Shown piece by piece: positions 25,545-34,994 of a stretch of 64,000 nucleotides of DNA (the first letter of the stretch is position 1; the number at the start of each line of letters is the position of its first letter). The stretch is from Paracoccaceae bacterium (GTDB lineage Bacteria > Pseudomonadota > Alphaproteobacteria > Rhodobacterales > Rhodobacteraceae), in assembly GCA_017510335.1 (NCBI GenBank), contig JAFWNM010000004.1, forward strand, positions 62,001 to 126,000, read 5' to 3'. Both the position numbers and the translations under genes were made by a program. The notes under the pieces are model-generated. The model saw nothing but the letters and a program-made list of their open reading frames with translations. It searched no databases and was not told the DNA's origin.

Positions 25545-26615
25545 CTAGTTCGGAATTTCCGAAGTAATTCCTTCGACATAGAAATCCATCGTCAGCAAAT
25601 CGCCATCAGATGCAACTTCGCCTTCCGCCAGCCAAGGTGTGCCGTCCTGACGGTTGATCGGGCCAGTGAAGGGGTGGTATTCGCCAGCGGCTATTGCAGC
25701 GATCATGCCCTCGGCTTCGGCGCGGATGTCTTCAGGGATCAGGTCACTCATCGGGGCGAAGCCCACCATGCCTTCATTGATGCCATGCCAGACATTGCCC
25801 GCTTCCCATGTGCCATCAATCACGGCCTGCACACGTTCAATATAATATGGCGCCCAGACATCAGTAATCCCTGTAAGATGCGCTTCTGGCGCAAAGGCGG
25901 ACATGTCGGACGCCTGACCAAAGGCAAATATCCCTGCATCCTGTGCCACAGTCAGCGGCGCAGTTGAATCGGTGTGTTGCATGATGATGTCAGCACCCTG
26001 TTCAATCAGCGCTTCGGCGGCAGCGGCTTCTTGTGCGGGATCATACCAGCTATAGGCCCAGACCACGTTGAATTCCACATCGGGGTTCACAGCCTTGGCG
26101 TGCAGATAGGCGGAATTGATGCCCATGATCACTTCAGGAATGGGGAAGGACGCGATATAGCCCACCTTGTTGGTCTGGGTCATCTTGCCCGCGATATGCC
26201 CGATGACCGCGCGCCCTTCGTAAAAGCGGGCATTATACAGGCCGACATTGTCGGTTTCCTGAATATAGCCCGTCGCATGTTCGAATTTCACATCCGGGAA
26301 GCGCGCAGCAACTGTATTCATGTCCGGCCCATAGCCGAAGGATGTGGCGAAAATCAGGTCCGTGCCCGACAGCGCCATTTGTGTCATGACGCGTTCTGCA
26401 TCTGCACCATAGGCGACATTTTCGACATAGGTGGTTTCAATCGCGTCGCCCAATTCTTCTTCCAGGGCAAGGCGCGCCACATCATGTGTGTAGGTCCAGC
26501 CATGGTCGCCCACCGGGCCGATATAGACAAAACCCACCTTGGTTGTGTCGGCAAGCGCAGGAACGGCAAGTGCCGCACCCAGCACACTGGCAGTCAGCGT
26601 TTTTTTCAAGCTCAT
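25545..26615 (-). CDS. BMP family ABC transporter substrate-binding protein
   Basis: A 356-residue periplasmic binding protein of the BMP (basic membrane protein/TmpC) family, typical for import of nucleosides or purine-related compounds. Residues 1-22 form a signal peptide ending VPALA. Family landmarks are KVGFVYIGPVGDHGWTYTHD, ATSFGYGPDMNTVAARFPDV and EHATGYIQETDNVGLYNARF. It is the last gene of a minus-strand operon in the order ATPase, permease, permease, binding protein. Being separated by a 36-base gap from the permease and having its own ribosome site, it may be made in excess. The substrate is an inference from family. Confidence 0.92.
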   Translation of the reverse strand: MSLKKTLTASVLGAALAVPALADTTKVGFVYIGPVGDHGWTYTHDVARLALEEELGDAIETTYVENVAYGADAERVMTQMALSGTDLIFATSFGYGPDMNTVAARFPDVKFEHATGYIQETDNVGLYNARFYEGRAVIGHIAGKMTQTNKVGYIASFPIPEVIMGINSAYLHAKAVNPDVEFNVVWAYSWYDPAQEAAAAEALIEQGADIIMQHTDSTAPLTVAQDAGIFAFGQASDMSAFAPEAHLTGITDVWAPYYIERVQAVIDGTWEAGNVWHGINEGMVGFAPMSDLIPEDIRAEAEGMIAAIAAGEYHPFTGPINRQDGTPWLAEGEVASDGDLLTMDFYVEGITSEIPN

Positions 26616-26651
26616 AAACAGATTCTCCCTGTTGGCAGCGAAGTTGTAACC

Positions 26652-27584
26652 TCAACTAGAGGCGTGGAAAGGCCGGTTCAGCGATCCGGGTGCGTTCAGA
26701 CTCCCGCGCGCCTTGCCGGAGGAAATGATAACCAGCACAGCGATGGTTATCAGGTAGGGCGACATTGACAAGTACTCCACCGGGATTCGCACGCCTGCGG
26801 CTTGCAGATTCAACTGCAGGACGACCACGCCGCCAAACAGATATGCCCCGGCCATGGCGCGCCATGGACGCCAGCTTGCAAACACCACCAGCGCAAGCGC
26901 AATCCAGCCAGCGCCCACGGTCATGCCTTCGGTCCATTGCGGCACGCGGATCAACGATAGATACGCCCCCCCAAGCCCCGCACAGGCCCCGCCGAACATG
27001 ATGGCGAACACCCGCACACGCTTGACATGGTAGCCCAGCGCATGCGCCGCATCGTGGTTTTCGCCGACCGCGCGTAAAATCATGCCCGCGCGGCTGTATT
27101 TCAGGAACCACCAGACCCCGCCGACAAGCGCAATCGTCAGATACACCATGATGTCATGCGAAAACACCGCACGCCCCAGAAACGGAATATCCGATAGCGG
27201 GCCAAGATCCAGCTTCGGGGTGCGCGGCGGTGTAATGCCCACATATTTCTGGCCAATCAGCGCCGAAAGACCCAACCCGAACAACGTTAACGCTAGCCCG
27301 GACGCCACCTGATTGGTCATCAACGCCTGTGTCAGCAGCGCAAACAACAGCGACAGCACCATCCCGCCCAGCGCCGCGCCAATAAACCCAAGGAACGGAC
27401 TGCCGGAATTGACGGCAATGATGAACCCCGTCACCGCGCCGATGATCATCATCCCCTCAACGCCCAGGTTCAGCACGCCAGCCTTCTCGACCACCAATTC
27501 GCCAATGGCGGCCAGCAAAATGGGGGTCGCGGCCACCATCAGCGCAGCGAACAAAACCGCCGGATTGATTGACCCCAAGATCAT
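26652..27584 (-). CDS. ABC transporter permease (BMP/nucleoside type), second
   Basis: A 310-residue inner-membrane permease with about eight to nine helices. The start MILGSINPAVLFAALMVAAT and ELVVEKAGVLNLGVEGMMIIGAV are signatures of the nucleoside-type BPD_transp_2 family, and RAVGENHDAAHALGYHVKRV is the conserved coupling loop. The ATG overlaps the stop of the other permease by four bases. It forms the membrane pore with that protein. Confidence 0.93.
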   Translation of the reverse strand: MILGSINPAVLFAALMVAATPILLAAIGELVVEKAGVLNLGVEGMMIIGAVTGFIIAVNSGSPFLGFIGAALGGMVLSLLFALLTQALMTNQVASGLALTLFGLGLSALIGQKYVGITPPRTPKLDLGPLSDIPFLGRAVFSHDIMVYLTIALVGGVWWFLKYSRAGMILRAVGENHDAAHALGYHVKRVRVFAIMFGGACAGLGGAYLSLIRVPQWTEGMTVGAGWIALALVVFASWRPWRAMAGAYLFGGVVVLQLNLQAAGVRIPVEYLSMSPYLITIAVLVIISSGKARGSLNAPGSLNRPFHASS

Positions 27585-28666
27585 GCGCGCGCCCCCCGTG
27601 TCAGCCTGAGCCGGTAGTTTGTCTGAAAATCCAGCGCCAGCAGGAAAAACAACAGCATCCCCTGAAACACCTGAATGGCCGCACCGGGCAGTTGCAGCAT
27701 CATCTGCCCCAATTCACCACCAATATAGGTCAGCCCCAGCAGCAACCCCGCCAGCACAATGCCAATGGGGTTCAACCGCCCAAGAAAGGCCACGATGATG
27801 GCGGTGAACCCGTAGCCCGTGGCAAATTCGATACGCACCTGCCCGCCCGGACCAGACACTTCGAACATGCCCGCAAGCCCCGCCAGCGCACCGGAAATGC
27901 CAAGGCAAATCACCACCAGCCGCGCAGGCACCACGCCTGCAAACCGTGCAGCCCTTGGCGCCTGTCCGGCAAGCTGGACATGGAAGCCCAGCATGTGGCG
28001 CGTCATCATGACATAGGCGAAAATGACAGCGATCAGCGCTGCCACCACCCCCCAATGGATGCCGGTATTGGCAAACAGTTCCGCGTTATGCGCGGCGTCA
28101 TAGCGGCGCAAATCGCGCGAACCGGGAAACCCAGCAATGTCGGGGTTACGCATAAGGCCCAGCGCCATGGCCGCCAGAATCCGTTCTGCGACATAGACCA
28201 GCAACAGGGACACCAGGATTTCATTCGTGTTGAAGCGGGTTTTCAGAATGGCCGGAATCATGGCCCATAGAAACCCGCCAAAAGCCCCCGCCGCCACCAT
28301 CAGCGGAAAGATATACCACCCCGGCGCAGGAAAGAACGCCAGCGCGACACCCGCACCGAACAAGGCCCCCATGATATACTGGCCTTCGGCACCAATATTC
28401 CAGATGTTGGCCTTGAACCCGATGGCCAGACCCACGGCAATCAGGATCAGGGGCGCGGATTTTATCAGCAATTGTGGGCGCGAATAGCTGCCGAATGTTT
28501 CCGAGAAAATCGGATCAAAGAAAATAAGCCGGATTGCCACCACCGGGTCCTTGCCCAGCATAGCGAACATGACCGCACCGGCAAGCATGGTCAGCACAAC
28601 CGCCAGAAACGGGTTGGCGATACGCCAGAATTTTGACGGTTCCTTGCGTTTTTCCAGCCGGATCAT
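27581..28666 (-). CDS. ABC transporter permease (BMP/nucleoside type), first
   Basis: A 361-residue membrane protein with about eight to ten helices. KSAPLILIAVGLAIGFKANIW and NIGAEGQYIMGALFGAGVAL are characteristic of the family, and AGVVPARLVVICLGISGALA is the later conserved part. The N terminus begins cytoplasmic (IRLEKRKEPSKFWRIANP). Start and stop overlap its neighbours by four bases on both sides, so it is translated in a coupled manner. It pairs with the second permease. Confidence 0.93.
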   Translation of the reverse strand: MIRLEKRKEPSKFWRIANPFLAVVLTMLAGAVMFAMLGKDPVVAIRLIFFDPIFSETFGSYSRPQLLIKSAPLILIAVGLAIGFKANIWNIGAEGQYIMGALFGAGVALAFFPAPGWYIFPLMVAAGAFGGFLWAMIPAILKTRFNTNEILVSLLLVYVAERILAAMALGLMRNPDIAGFPGSRDLRRYDAAHNAELFANTGIHWGVVAALIAVIFAYVMMTRHMLGFHVQLAGQAPRAARFAGVVPARLVVICLGISGALAGLAGMFEVSGPGGQVRIEFATGYGFTAIIVAFLGRLNPIGIVLAGLLLGLTYIGGELGQMMLQLPGAAIQVFQGMLLFFLLALDFQTNYRLRLTRGARA

Positions 28667-30195
28667 GCGCTTGCCTTATGTGCGACATGCATATCGCCCG
28701 CGCCCCCCATCATCAGACCGATATCTTCCACAGTCAGCCCCTTGGCGGGGCGCGTGTCGGACAGCCGCCCTTCGTTCAACGCCGCGAACCTGTCAGAGAT
28801 TTCCAGCAATTCATCCAGATCCTGACTGATAACCAACACCCCTGCCCCCTTGGCGGCCAGATCAAGCAACGCCTGCCGGATTGTCGCTGCCGCCGCCGCA
28901 TCCACACCCCATGTGGGCTGGTTTACGATGATGACATCCGGATCAAGTTCAATTTCGCGGCCAATGACAAATTTCTGCAAATTCCCCCCCGACAATGCCC
29001 GCGCCAGCACATGCGGCCCCGGTGTGCGCACGTCAAACCGCCCGATGATGTCATCTGCGAAGCGTTCCGTCTTGCGCCAGTCAATGAACCCGTGTTTCGT
29101 CAGCATTTTGCGGCGGGCCGCAGACAGCAGTGCATTTTCCGTCAGGCTCATGTCCGGGGCAGCCGCGTGGCCAAGGCGTTCTTCGGGCGCGGCCACAAGC
29201 CCCAGCGCGCGCCGTCCGTTCGGCCCCAGATGCCCGACAGGTGCCCCCTTCAGCCTGACTTGTGCGGATGGGGCCAGCAATTCGCCCGACAGCATCAGCA
29301 GCAATTCATCCTGACCATTGCCCGCCACGCCCGCAATGCCCAGCACCTCGCCCTTGCGCAGGGTGAAGCTGATATTTTTCAACGATGTGCCAAACGGGTT
29401 GTTTGATGCCAGCGACAGGTTGTCGACCTGCAACACCACATCGCCCTTCGGTTTGTCCGCGCGTTCAGGCGGCGTCAGAACCTGCCCGACCATCAATTCC
29501 GCAAGCTCCCGCGCGGATTTTTCGCGCGGGTCACATGTGGCAACCTTCTGGCCCCCGCGCAAAATGGTGGCTTCATCACATAACGCGCGGATTTCTTCCA
29601 GCTTATGCGAGATATACAAAATTGCTGTTCCTTCCGCCGAAAGCTTGCGCAGGGTCAGGAACAGGATGTCCACTTCTTGCGGGGTCAGAACCGATGTCGG
29701 CTCGTCCATGATCAGCAATTTGGGGTCTTGCAGCAGGCAGCGCACGATTTCCACGCGCTGCCGTTCGCCAGCCGACAGTTCCCCCACCAGTCGCGCGGGG
29801 TCCAGGGGCAGGCCGTATTCTTCGGACACATCGCGGATACGCCGCGCCAGATCCCGCAAAGGGGGCGGGTTTTCCATGCCCAGCGCCACGTTTTCGGCCA
29901 CATCAAGCGCATCGAACAAACTGAAATGCTGGAACACCATTGCCACGCCACTGCGCCGCGCCTGCGATGGCTGGGACGGCGCGAAGGGCTGCCCGCGCAA
30001 GGTCATCTGTCCCTTGTCGGGTTTGACAAGGCCATAGATCATCTTGACCAGGGTGGATTTGCCCGCACCGTTTTCACCCAGAAGCGCGTGCATCTGCCCT
30101 TCGCCAATGTCAAAGGACACATCATCATTGGCGACCACACCGGGATATGCCTTGGTTAGCCCTTCAAGCCGCAGCAAAGGCGCGCGCATTGGCAT
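28663..30195 (-). CDS. ABC transporter ATP-binding protein (two-domain, BMP/nucleoside type)
   Basis: A 510-residue fused ATPase with two nucleotide-binding domains. The first has Walker A ALLGENGAGKSTLVKMIYG, signature LSAGERQRVEI and Walker B LLIMDEPTSVLT. The second has a changed Walker A region IAGVAGNGQDELLLMLSG, signature LSGGNLQKFVIGRE and Walker B VIIVNQPTWGVD, where the usual Glu is not in place, as in many sugar and nucleoside ATPases. It is the first gene of the operon and has a 150-base leader. An ATG two codons downstream has better spacing from aaggag and may be the true start. Confidence 0.94.
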   Translation of the reverse strand: MPMRAPLLRLEGLTKAYPGVVANDDVSFDIGEGQMHALLGENGAGKSTLVKMIYGLVKPDKGQMTLRGQPFAPSQPSQARRSGVAMVFQHFSLFDALDVAENVALGMENPPPLRDLARRIRDVSEEYGLPLDPARLVGELSAGERQRVEIVRCLLQDPKLLIMDEPTSVLTPQEVDILFLTLRKLSAEGTAILYISHKLEEIRALCDEATILRGGQKVATCDPREKSARELAELMVGQVLTPPERADKPKGDVVLQVDNLSLASNNPFGTSLKNISFTLRKGEVLGIAGVAGNGQDELLLMLSGELLAPSAQVRLKGAPVGHLGPNGRRALGLVAAPEERLGHAAAPDMSLTENALLSAARRKMLTKHGFIDWRKTERFADDIIGRFDVRTPGPHVLARALSGGNLQKFVIGREIELDPDVIIVNQPTWGVDAAAAATIRQALLDLAAKGAGVLVISQDLDELLEISDRFAALNEGRLSDTRPAKGLTVEDIGLMMGGAGDMHVAHKASA

Positions 30196-30346
30196 GTCTC
30201 CTTCCCGTGTTGACGGATCGCTTGTTTCCGCGTTTTCCGTATTGAAAGCAAAGCGGCAAGTCCCTGACGTGGCAAGTGGAAACTATGCCATATCTGTCGA
30301 AACTGCTTCAATGCTACATATATAATCGGCGGGACAGTGCCCCATA

Positions 30347-31036
30347 TCATACCCCCAGATGCGCCTGTTGCACCTCGGCCGTCAGCCCATCGGGCCGCCC
30401 TTGCCAGACCACACGCCCCCGGTCAAGAATAACACACGCATCCGCAAAGGGCAGGATTTCGGACAATGTTTTGTCCACCAGCAGGATGGACAACCCGTCA
30501 GTGCGCAACTGTGCGATGGCCGCCCATATTTCACGGCGAATGACGGGGGCCAACCCTTCGGTTGCTTCATCCAGAATCAACAATCGCGGGTTGGTCATCA
30601 GCGCACGGCCTATGGCCAGCATTTGCTGTTCCCCGCCCGACAGGCTGGCGGCATACTGGCCGGCGCGTTCGTGCAAGCGCGGAAAGACGCGGTGCACCTG
30701 CTGCAAATCCCAATACCCTGGCCGTGCCGCAGCCACCAGGTTTTCAAGCACAGTAAGGTTGGGAAAGCACCGCCGCCCTTCGGGCACCAGCCCGATGCCC
30801 AGCCGCGCCGCGCGGTAGGACGGCCAGCCGCTGATGTCCTGCCCGGCGAAAACCACCCGTCCCTTGCGCAAGGGCAACATACGGCAGGCGGTTGAAATCG
30901 TCGTCGTCTTTCCCATGCCGTTGCGGCCCATCAGCGCCACGGCCTGCCCCTCGGCCACTTGTAGCGACACCCCGTCCAGCGCCTGCGATGCCCCGTAGAA
31001 GACATTCAGATCCTCAAGCTGCAAAAGCGCGGTCAT
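30347..31036 (-). CDS. livF: LIV-type ABC transporter ATP-binding protein LivF
   Basis: A 229-residue ATPase of the LivF class. Walker A reads ALMGRNGMGKTTTISTACRM, signature SLSGGEQQMLAIGRALM, Walker B LLILDEATEGLAP, and VPEGRRCFPNLTVLENL is the usual LivF segment. Walker A has Met where Gly/Ala is common (GRNGMGKTT), which is normal for LivF. It is the last gene of the LIV operon; its start overlaps the livG stop by four bases. Together with LivG it drives uptake of a branched-chain amino acid or a related amide or aromatic substrate. Confidence 0.93.
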   Translation of the reverse strand: MTALLQLEDLNVFYGASQALDGVSLQVAEGQAVALMGRNGMGKTTTISTACRMLPLRKGRVVFAGQDISGWPSYRAARLGIGLVPEGRRCFPNLTVLENLVAAARPGYWDLQQVHRVFPRLHERAGQYAASLSGGEQQMLAIGRALMTNPRLLILDEATEGLAPVIRREIWAAIAQLRTDGLSILLVDKTLSEILPFADACVILDRGRVVWQGRPDGLTAEVQQAHLGV

Positions 31037-31788
31037 GGCGCGGCCTCCTCGCCCAGATAGGCAGTGCGCACGGCGGGGTTCGCGCGAATTTCGTCAACTG
31101 TTCCAGTGGCAATGATGCGCCCATACACCAGAACGGAAATACGGTCCGCCAGACGGAACACCGCATCCATGTCATGTTCCACCAGCAAAATGGGCGCATC
31201 ATGTTTCAAGGTGTGCAGGAAGGTGACCAGCTGCGCCGTGCCTTCGACCCCAAGCCCGGCCATGGGTTCATCCAGCAAGAAACACTGCGGCGACAAGGCC
31301 AGCGCCATGGCAATTTCCAGCAATCGCCGTTCCCCATGGCCTAGAAACGCCGCCTCGACCGATGCGCGCGGGGCCAGTCCCACGCGTGCCAGAATCTCGC
31401 GCGCCTGCCCTTGCAAACCACGGTCCAGCGCCACCGGACGCAAGAAGCGGTAACTATGCCCCTGCCGTGCCTGTAGCGCCAGCATCACGTTGCGAAGCGC
31501 CGAATATTCGGCGATCAGCGAAGACACCTGAAAACTGCGCGCCAGTCCCAACCGCGCCCGTTGCGCAACCGACAGGCCGGTAATGTCGCGCCCCGCCAGC
31601 CAGACATTGCCCGCATCAGGGGCAATCTTGCCGGAAATCAACCCCATCAGGGTGGATTTCCCTGCGCCATTAGGGCCGATCAGGGCGTGAACCTCGCCGC
31701 GCTGCAGTGTCAGGCTGACATCATCTGTGGCCGTCAGCGCGCCAAAACTGCGGCACATGCCGCGCAATTCCAGCACCACATCAGCCAT
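31033..31788 (-). CDS. livG: LIV-type ABC transporter ATP-binding protein LivG
   Basis: A 251-residue ATPase of the LivG class. Walker A is ALIGPNGAGKSTLMGLISG; LARSFQVSSLIAEYSALRNV is the family Q-loop region; the signature is degenerate, LGHGERRLLEIAMAL; Walker B is CFLLDEPMAGLG. The C terminus with GRIIATGTVDEIRANPAVRTAYLGE is classic. The start before ADVVLELRG overlaps the end of livM by eight bases. It forms a heterodimer with LivF. Confidence 0.93.
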   Translation of the reverse strand: MADVVLELRGMCRSFGALTATDDVSLTLQRGEVHALIGPNGAGKSTLMGLISGKIAPDAGNVWLAGRDITGLSVAQRARLGLARSFQVSSLIAEYSALRNVMLALQARQGHSYRFLRPVALDRGLQGQAREILARVGLAPRASVEAAFLGHGERRLLEIAMALALSPQCFLLDEPMAGLGVEGTAQLVTFLHTLKHDAPILLVEHDMDAVFRLADRISVLVYGRIIATGTVDEIRANPAVRTAYLGEEAAP

Positions 31789-32758
31789 GTCGCGCCCGCC
31801 CTGCAACCAGCCCGACCAGCCCGCCACGCGCAAACAACACCACAGCCAGCAGAACAAGGCCCAGCCACAGTTTCCAGTGTTCGGTCAGGCCGCCAAAGAA
31901 CACCTCGAACCCCACCAGAATGGCCGCGCCCGCAACAGGGCCGAACAGCCGCCCGACCCCGCCCAGAATGATGATGACAATCAATTCCCCCGACATGGTC
32001 CAGGCCATCATTGCCGGACTGACAAAGCGCGTCAGATCCGCCATCATCGCGCCCGCCAGCCCCGTCAGCATGCCCGACAGAATAAACGCCGTCAGCCTGA
32101 TGCCGAATGGCGAAATACCAATTGCTGCGGCGCGGTCGGGGTTCTGGCGAATGGCCATCAGCGCCGCGCCAAACCGTGCCGCGCGCAGCAGGGCAAACAG
32201 CACCAGCGCCACCATCAGCACCCCATAGGCGATAACAAACAAATCCCACGGGCGGTTTGTGTTCAGGCCGGGAAAGTGGTTGCGCATGAAAATGGGCAAG
32301 CCGTCCTCGCCACCATAAGCAGGCCATGACAGCGCGAAGAAGAACCCCATCTGCGCAAAAGCCAGCGTGATCATGATGAAGAAAATGCCAGACGTGCGCA
32401 GCGACAGCGCCCCCACCACCGCCGCAACCGCGCCTGAAACCAGCATGGCAATGGCCCAGATGGGCAACATCTGGTTGGTGCCGGGCAGCCCCAGAACGGG
32501 CGTGCCGTTGAACGCATGCTGCGCGGCAATCCCCGCGACATAGCCGCCAATTCCCAGATACAGCGCATGGCCAAAGCTGACCAACCCCCCCAGCCCCAGC
32601 GCGATATTCAGCCCCACTGCAGCAATGGCCAGAATGGCCACGCGCGTGGCAAGCGTAATGATGAACGGCTCGTTCGCCACCCATGCCCATGCCGGCACGG
32701 CAAACAGCGCCAGCGCCAGCACGGCATTCAAGGCCCATTCCCTGCGCGCGTTATCCAT
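31781..32758 (-). CDS. livM: LIV-type ABC transporter permease LivM
   Basis: A 325-residue inner-membrane permease with about nine to ten helices. NIALGLGGLVSFGHALYLGI and LRTSGIFFIMITLAFAQMGF are hallmarks of LivM, and MAIRQNPDRAAAIGISPF is the cytoplasmic coupling loop. IILGGVGRLFGPVAGAAIL lies near the end. Its start overlaps livH by eight bases, and it is intact although its LivH partner gene carries a stop. Confidence 0.93.
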   Translation of the reverse strand: MDNARREWALNAVLALALFAVPAWAWVANEPFIITLATRVAILAIAAVGLNIALGLGGLVSFGHALYLGIGGYVAGIAAQHAFNGTPVLGLPGTNQMLPIWAIAMLVSGAVAAVVGALSLRTSGIFFIMITLAFAQMGFFFALSWPAYGGEDGLPIFMRNHFPGLNTNRPWDLFVIAYGVLMVALVLFALLRAARFGAALMAIRQNPDRAAAIGISPFGIRLTAFILSGMLTGLAGAMMADLTRFVSPAMMAWTMSGELIVIIILGGVGRLFGPVAGAAILVGFEVFFGGLTEHWKLWLGLVLLAVVLFARGGLVGLVAGRARHG

Positions 32759-33668
32759 GGGCGGGAAACAGTCCTTTGGGCCGGAATATCAGGATAAGGG
32801 CCATCAACAGGTAAATCAGCATCGACGCCAGCGCAGCGCCCACCCCCATCGCCTGCGATGTATCCAGAAACAGCGCAAAGAAACGCGGCAACAAGAACCG
32901 CCCCATCGTATCAATAACCCCCACCAGCAACGCGCCCACCATCGCCCCCTTGATGGACCCGATGCCGCCAATCACAATGACCACAAACGCCAGAATCAGC
33001 ACAGGTTCGCCCATACCCACCTGCACCGACTGGATGGCCCCCACCAACGCCCCGGCCAGCCCCGCCAATGCGGCCCCAAGCGCGAAAACCACTGTATACA
33101 GCGCACGGATGTTGACCCCCAGCGCGGCAATCATCTCGCGGTCGGATTCGCCTGCGCGAATGCGAATGCCCAGACGGGTTTTCGCAATCAGCGCCCACAG
33201 ACCCAGCGCCACCGCTATGCCAAAACCGATCAGCGCCAAGCGATACACCGAATAGTCCACAATGCCCAGATTGACCGTGCCACGGAACATGTCGGGCACG
33301 TTCAGATACAGCGGAAACGGACCGAACACCATGCGCACCCCTTCGGACAGGATCAGGATAAGGGCAAATGTCGCCAGAACCTGATCCAGATGGTCACGGT
33401 CATACAGCCTGCGGATGACGACAATTTCGATCAACGCACCCGCCGCCGCCGCGGCAGCAATTCCTGCCAAAAGACCCAGCCAGAAATTGCCTGTCGCGCC
33501 CGCCACAGCCGCGCATAGAAACGCACCGATCATGTAAAGCGACCCATGCGCCAGATTGATAAGTCACATAACGCCGAACACCAGCGTCAGGCCAGCCGAC
33601 ATCAGAAACAGCATCAACCCGAATTGCACACCGTTAAGAAGTTGCTCGAGCATCAGCGCGAGTGTCAT
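32751..33668 (-). pseudogene. livH: LIV-type permease LivH, interrupted by an in-frame TGA
   Basis: The reading frame from the ATG at 33668 gives MTLALMLEQLLNGVQFGLML and on to GLTLVFGVM, then TGA at 33564-33566 (codon 35), then LINLAHGSLYMIGAFL and the rest of a normal LivH. In the family this place reads VMG(L/I)INLAHGSLY, so GGA has changed to TGA. Without it the protein would be 305 residues, normal for LivH. Downstream the frame is otherwise open to the end, with the permease motif RIRAGESDREMIAALGVNI. A start at 33533 (MIGAFL) would give 260 residues lacking the first helix. It may be a true nonsense mutation, a sequencing error or a read-through site. Confidence 0.88.
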
Positions 33669-33693
33669 GGAAAGCCTTTTGCGAAGGGGCATA

Positions 33694-33717
33694 AGACCCC
33701 GATGCAAACCGGGGTCT
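33694..33717 (-). promoter_or_regulatory. Hairpin between the LIV binding protein gene and livH
   Basis: agaccccg and cggggtct form an 8-bp stem with an 8-base loop, 12 bases after the binding-protein stop and before livH. There is no T run, so it likely stabilises the upstream mRNA and lowers expression of the permease genes, as in other ABC operons. Confidence 0.6.
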
Positions 33718-33728
33718 GATTGCGCATA

Positions 33729-34871
33729 TTACATATTACAGTTTTCGCCATGCACATCGGAATGCGCTTCAAATGCGGTCCCGATGATGCGGTTGGTGAT
33801 TTCGCCATCCACCTCGACCACTTCGCGGATATAGACACGCTGGACGGGGTGCTGGTTCGGCCCCCAAGCGAAATCACCACGCACGGACGTAAAATCGGCC
33901 TCCAGCAGCGCCTGGCGGAACGCTGCGCGGTCGCTGACATCCGCCTTGGCAGCCGCAGACAGGATCAGGTTTGCCGTGTCAAACCCCTGACTGGCGTAAA
34001 GCGACGGAATGCGCCCGAATTCCGCGCGAAACGCTGCCACGAATTCCTGGTTGGCGGCATTGTCCAGATCGGGCGACCATTGGCTTGCGTTGAACACGCC
34101 CAGCGCTGCAGACCCGACCGCCGGCAACATGTCCTGACTGAATGTAAACGCAGCCGAAACAATCGGTAAGTCAAGGCCGGATTGTTCGTATTGCCGCATG
34201 AAGCTGATGCCCATGCCACCGGGCAGGAAAATGAAAATGGAATCCGCGCCGGATGCACGAATTTGCGCGATTTCCGCTGCATAATCGGTCTGGCCCACTT
34301 GCGTGAACAATTCGCCCGCCAGTTCCCCGTCATAATAGCGCTTGAACCCGTTCAGCGCGTCAGTTCCGGCGGGGTAATTCGGGGCCATGATGAACGTGTT
34401 TTCATAGCCCAGTTCATTGGCATATGCGCCCGCCCCTTCGTGCAGCATGTCATTTTGCCACGCGACATTGAAATAATTGGGGTGGCAATTCGCCCCTGCC
34501 AACGCGGACGGGCCAGCATTGGGCGACAGATACAAGATATCCTGCGCGACCGCCGACGGCACCACCGCCATGGCCAGATTGGACCATATGATACCTGTCA
34601 GAATATCCACGCGTTCCGATTGGATCATGCGTTCAGCAATCTGCACGGCCAGTTCGGGGCGCTGCGCGTCATCTTCCACCACAAGGCGAATATTGTGGCC
34701 ATCGGCCATATCCAGCGCCAGTTGGAACCCGTCGCGCACATCGACGCCAAGCCCTGCGCCGCCGCCTGAAAGCGTTGTGATCATGCCCACGCTGACCACA
34801 TCTGCCTGTGCAACAGACGCGGCCCCTACAGCCAGCGTTGCGGCCAATGCCGCATGTTTCAAAACCTTCAT
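33729..34871 (-). CDS. LIV-type ABC transporter substrate-binding protein
   Basis: A 380-residue periplasmic binding protein of the leucine/isoleucine/valine class. Residues 1-23 form a signal peptide ending SVAQA. The mature part begins DVVSVGMITTLSGGGAGLG; later segments VDILTGIIWSNLAMAVVPSA and MAPNYPAGTDALNGFKRYYD are typical of members binding amino acids, amides or aromatic acids rather than leucine itself. Two Cys (in GANCHPNYFN and at the end GENCNM) may form a disulfide. It is the first gene of the operon; a 60-base gap with a hairpin separates it from livH. Confidence 0.92.
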   Translation of the reverse strand: MKVLKHAALAATLAVGAASVAQADVVSVGMITTLSGGGAGLGVDVRDGFQLALDMADGHNIRLVVEDDAQRPELAVQIAERMIQSERVDILTGIIWSNLAMAVVPSAVAQDILYLSPNAGPSALAGANCHPNYFNVAWQNDMLHEGAGAYANELGYENTFIMAPNYPAGTDALNGFKRYYDGELAGELFTQVGQTDYAAEIAQIRASGADSIFIFLPGGMGISFMRQYEQSGLDLPIVSAAFTFSQDMLPAVGSAALGVFNASQWSPDLDNAANQEFVAAFRAEFGRIPSLYASQGFDTANLILSAAAKADVSDRAAFRQALLEADFTSVRGDFAWGPNQHPVQRVYIREVVEVDGEITNRIIGTAFEAHSDVHGENCNM

Positions 34872-34994
34872 ATGTCCCCGTCTCCCTGATTTTCTGGTCT
34901 TTGGTCACAGTCTTGCGCAAGGCGGCAGGAAAAGTAAAGTTCCAGTGCAGCGCTGCTTCAAATTCGTGCCCTGCACGCGGTGCAATCTTGGAAT

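Noticed and set aside
33564-33566. TGA in livH as a selenocysteine codon
   Set aside because: LivH is not a redox protein, the family residue is Gly, and I see no selenocysteine insertion element after the codon.
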